The position numbers and the translations under genes are program-made. Of a stretch of DNA of 64,000 bases, positions 60,850 to 64,000 are shown one piece after another. The stretch covers positions 39,137-103,136 of the forward strand of contig CAUDNR010000158.1 of the NCBI GenBank assembly GCA_958430865.1. Direction: 5' to 3'. Each line of letters opens with the position of its first letter. Position 1 is the stretch's first letter. The DNA comes from Entrophospora sp. SA101 (taxonomy: Eukaryota; Glomeromycota; Glomeromycetes; Entrophosporales; Entrophosporaceae). The notes below the pieces were generated by a model that was given only the letters and a program-made list of their open reading frames with translations, did no database searches and was not told where the DNA came from.

Positions 60850-61517
60850 ATCAAGAATATATCCCCAGTCATTAATTCTGGTGGTAAATATTTAAGTTGG
60901 GAAGAGACAATCCCTGATAATATAATGACTGGAGGTTTGTATTATTTTATAAATTTTTTTTTTTAAAAAAAAAACCCCCTAGTTTGATCATTTATTAATA
61001 GCCAATTAATTTCTTTAAAATAGTTGAAATCACTAAATATTTGAAATTTTTGTCTGAGATGTTTCCAACTAAAAAAATCATACTATTACTATATTAAATG
61101 CAGATACATGATTTCAATTGGTGAAACATTTTTGCAGGATATTCATAAATCCATTAAGGAAACAAAAAAATTAATCAATGAATAATCTCTTTTACCAGGT
61201 ACGATGGTTATATAAAGTCAGAGGAAATGTCAAGTACAATGGGTTTGTATAATTTTGTGGGGGGGGGGGTTTAATAAAAAAATCACTGATTAATTTTTTA
61301 AATAGAAGAGTTGAAGAATCACATTAATATGATAATGAATATAGTTTGTGGGTGGCTCGAATTTTCATGGGGAAAAGATAATGAGATAAATGGCATTAAA
61401 ATTGATAAGAACTATACATCGGAGGATATCGAATGGTGGTACCAAAAATCTGTCAAGCTAGATCATTACTTGCTAATACTTTTTAATGAATTAAAGTTAA
61501 TGGGTGAAAGCTTATAA
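60850..61517 (+). CDS. Small unknown spliced gene, partial
   Basis: Exon-like pieces: about 60853-60933 (KNISPVINSGGKYLSWEET then IPDNIMTG, before a GTTTGT), 61199-61242 (YDGYIKSEEMSSTM, before GTTTGT) and 61306-61517 (EELKNHINMIMNIVCGWLEF, SWGKDNEINGIKIDKNY, IEWWYQKSVKLDHYLLIL, ending GESL-TAA). The last two join in phase (TM|EELKN). The start was not located. Family unrecognised; possibly a host gene whose 5' part was displaced by the MITE. Confidence 0.45.
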
Positions 61518-61929
61518 GGATCTTAAATAAGACTCTTATTTCTTGAAAATTGAATAAAAAATTAAAGTAATAAAAAATTAAAGTAATAAAAAATCTAAAT
61601 TTTTAAATTTTAAATTTATCATTTTATTATTTTTTTTTTTATAATTGTTACCAAATTATTTTAATGTGGGAAAGTGTTGAATAATAAATGGTAACATGTT
61701 TAAACCCTGAAATTCATGGTAATACTAATACCAATGTTCACTTTGTCTGGTTTTGTTGGAGCATGCCCCAATTAATATCACTTTATATATTTTAATGAAC
61801 ATTAATAAAATATACTAGTATTTAAGAATTTTTATTTAAATGATTTTTTTAATTTTGCCTGATATTTATTTATGTTTGCTTTACATATAAATCACCTGAT
61901 CCATCCATCCCTTCCCAAGACAATAATCA
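61518..61929. other. Intergenic with a possible transposon end
   Basis: 61715-61771 on the opposite strand reads GGGGCATGCTCCAACAAAAC then CAGACAAAGTGAACATTGGT, near-identical to 26309-26349. An AATTAAAGTAATAAAA repeat sits at about 61555-61590. Confidence 0.5.
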
Positions 61930-63005
61930 TTATTCAATTTTTTTAGTTCCATTATCATCTTTACCAGCAGCAGCATCATTAACATTAATGATATTATCAT
62001 TAATAGAAACTCTAAATTTATCCACTTTATGTGCTAAAAAAATAGTTTTGAAATAGGTTAAAAGCATACCAATACCCATAACATTAACGTTTTTTGGCGG
62101 ATTAGTAATATTAATTAATAGATATGTAAAAATCGAATCAATGCTAAGAATTGCTGGTCCCCATCTTGCCCAAAAATCTTGATTATCATTGGCGATGGTT
62201 GTGGTACTGGTAAGATAATAATAATATGGTAGAAAGAAAAGAAATAATTCTAATGGATGCAAAAACTCTGGATAATCCCATAAAGCAAATCCATATTTTG
62301 GTTGACTATTATCAAATGTAAAAAGTAACAAATCTATAAATAACAAAAAAAAATTTTTTTGAAATGTTAATAAATCACATACATACATACACAACAACAA
62401 CAACAATTATTCTTTGATATTAATGTTAATTAAATCACCATCATTATGAGCCAATAAATCCTCAAACCAATGAGATAAAACTACTAATGATACTAGAATA
62501 GCTGCTTTATTATTATTGCCACCACGACCAACACCTGGTGATGATGATGTATATTTTGAGAAAAATCTATACCAGGTCCCAAATAGTACACTCCATAAGA
62601 TCACACCAAGTAATGAATGTGTATAATTTATTTTTATTAAATCAAGATGATGATCTTGGTTTTTTCCATGAGATCCTTGGACTAATTAAAAAGAAAGAGA
62701 AATTGAATGAATATATTTTAAATTTTAAAATCTCCTCTATTTTTCATCTTTCGCCAACACTATAAATTCCTTTCTTTATCAACAATTTCTTACCTTTTTC
62801 AATACCAAGCACAAGAAAAACACTAAAAATTAAATCAACAAACTGTAATAATGCATAGTATAATATAACTTTAATATAAATAATATGATATAAATAATAT
62901 GACATAGTAAAATATAACCTGAGCAGCAGTCATTAATACCCAAAGAGGTATTTTTGGTTCAAGATTCTTTACAACCCATGCAGCAACGTAATGTCCATAA
63001 AACAT
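61930..63005 (-). CDS. Multipass membrane protein resembling bacterial YdjM-like family
   Basis: Exons on the minus strand: 63005-62918, 62842-62794, 62681-62439, 62333-61930. Starts MFYGHYVAAWVVKNLEPKIP, LW, then VLMTAAQ after a G-run that is one G too long, FVDLIFSVFLVLGIEK, NYTHSLLGVILWSVLFG, VVLSHWFEDLLAHND-D, KYGFALWDYP and three more hydrophobic stretches. The GHY, YTHSL, SHWxxD and GFALWDYP blocks recall a family of bacterial membrane proteins labelled metal-dependent hydrolases; their His and Asp residues are kept here. Its role is unknown. An extra G at 62940 breaks the frame within exon 1. Divergent from NAE1 with 391 bases between. Confidence 0.68.
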
Positions 63006-63396
63006 TTTTTTTCTTTTTTTCTTTTTTTAATTTTAAAAAATTGAAAAGAATTGAAAAGAATTGAAGATCATCAAATGATTTATCTCGTAGTAATTCCCTT
63101 ATTTACTACTGTATTATGTAGTGTTTGTTTGTTAAAAATTAAAGATATATCAAGTATTATTTATTTGTTACGCACTCTCTCAAACTAATGGTAAGTAAAT
63201 ATGGTAGATAGGTAGTGTGTTATTCAAGAAAATAAAAAAAAAACGCGCATTTTTATTTTTTATTGTAAATTTCTAATTCAAATAGAGATTGTTTGTTTGT
63301 ACAACTAAATATTGACATTTTTTTTCAATAGAGAACTTTTTTTGAATCAAAAAAAGACGAGGAAAAAAATTTAAAGGTAAAATAATAATAATAAAA
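63006..63396. promoter_or_regulatory. Shared divergent promoter region
   Basis: 391 bases between the starts of two divergent genes (membrane protein, minus; NAE1, plus). AT-rich with poly-T and poly-A tracts on both sides. No TATA box or known site could be named. Confidence 0.5.
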
Positions 63397-63854
63397 ATGA
63401 ATATTGATAAAAAAACACAAAAATATGATCGTCAACTTCGGTAAGCTTTCAATATATATGTTTATGGTTTTTTTATTTTTATCTTTCAAAAATTAACAAA
63501 AACATTAAAAAGCTTATGGCAATCAGAAGGTCAATTGGCATTAGAGACTGCTAAAGTTTGTCTTATCAATGGCACTTCAACAGGTTGCGAAATTCTTAAA
63601 GATTTAGTTTTACCTGGTAAAGTAATATTTAAATTTCCCCACGCCCTTTTTTCAGTTCCCTTGTTGAATTAACCTTGCTGTTGTATTTAGGCATTGGATC
63701 ATTTACAGTTGTTGATAACAAGATCGTTGAAGGATCAGATGTAGGAATTACATTTTTTCTTGATACAGATTGCATAGGAAAAAATCGAGCAGAGTCTGTT
63801 ACTCAATTATTGCAAGAATTAAATGAAGATGTTAAAGGATATTATCTTTCAGAG
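63397..63854 (+). CDS. ULA1: NEDD8-activating enzyme E1 regulatory subunit (NAE1/ULA1), 5' part
   Basis: Exons 63397-63440, 63513-63616, 63691-63854, in phase; the gene runs past the window. Reads [60 protein letters not shown], and [20 protein letters not shown], then [17 protein letters not shown]. This is the ThiF/E1-like fold of the APPBP1 subunit, which pairs with Uba3 to activate NEDD8 for cullin modification. The subunit lacks its own catalytic Cys. 104 codons are present of an expected 500 or so. Confidence 0.95.
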
Positions 63855-63990
63855 GTTAGCATATATATAAATTTCGAGAAAGAAGGGAGGGAAGGGGAGC
63901 ATGTTAAATAATTCCTTTTAAAATCAATTGAACCAAATGATTTATGATATGTGTATGCATGATTCAAAAAGGATTAGAAAAATAGATTTT

Positions 63991-64000
63991 AGATCGGAAG
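63991..64000 (+). other. Bases identical to the start of an Illumina adapter
   Basis: The final ten bases, AGATCGGAAG, equal the first ten of the common TruSeq adapter. If the contig really ends here this may be untrimmed read-through and not genomic sequence; a chance match is possible. Confidence 0.5.

Overview
The window is AT-rich, intron-dense eukaryotic nuclear DNA. The genes have short GT-AG introns (about 60 to 120 bases), strong T-runs before acceptors, and single-gene spacing. The gene set is fungal: copper-fist regulator, Zim17, Blm10/PA200, RPL18, the NEDD8 E1 regulatory subunit. A tyrosine-kinase-like kinase and an ion-transport-domain protein of expanded families, together with dense decayed transposons, point to an arbuscular mycorrhizal fungus, most likely Rhizophagus or a close relative. 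That is inference from family recognition; no search was run. A 10-N gap lies at 13406-13415.

Layout. 1-4757: AT-rich non-coding. 4758-7515: tandem CCCH zinc-finger protein. 9.0-13.4 kb: a transposon graveyard with a minus-strand cassette of three reading frames that only stay open if TGA is read as Trp, fungal gene fragments, and a histone-H4-like fragment cut by a MITE. 14.2-15.4 kb: a broken gene and MITEs. 15641-16774: copper-fist transcription factor. 20494-22026: protein kinase. 22831-23148: unknown exon. 23752-25965: UBE3D-like E3 ligase. 26.3-27.1 kb: a second copy of the 9-kb repeat. 28094-31947: ion-channel-like protein. 32-35 kb: MITEs and a second TGA-containing fragment. 35136-43183: proteasome activator Blm10/PSME4, 26 exons reconstructed in frame. 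43303-44431: RluA-type pseudouridine synthase. 44803-45661: RPL18. 47174-47959: Zim17-type mitochondrial zinc finger. 49.3-51.4 kb: Tc1/mariner copy split by a solo LTR, with a second LTR inverted beside it. 51.7-52.5 kb: long inverted repeat. 52699-53199: coiled-coil protein. 55320-56437: SR-type RRM protein. 58.8-60.9 kb: coiled-coil remnant and a second TGA-containing transposase split by a hAT MITE. 61930-63005: multipass membrane protein. 63397-end: NAE1/ULA1, incomplete.

The housekeeping genes cover protein turnover (Blm10, UBE3D, NAE1), RNA and ribosome function (RluA enzyme, RPL18, SR protein) and mitochondrial protein import (Zim17). They are not an operon; Blm10, the RluA gene and RPL18 are simply close together.

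The most unusual signal is the set of TGA-for-Trp frames at 9.3-11.5, 34.3-34.5 and 59.3-60.6 kb. The mycoplasma code reads TGA as Trp, and mollicute-related endobacteria live inside these fungi and are known to have exchanged genes with them. The simplest inference is DNA that has passed through such an endobacterium and is now scattered in the fungal genome. Decay of ordinary TGG codons by cytosine deamination is the main alternative.
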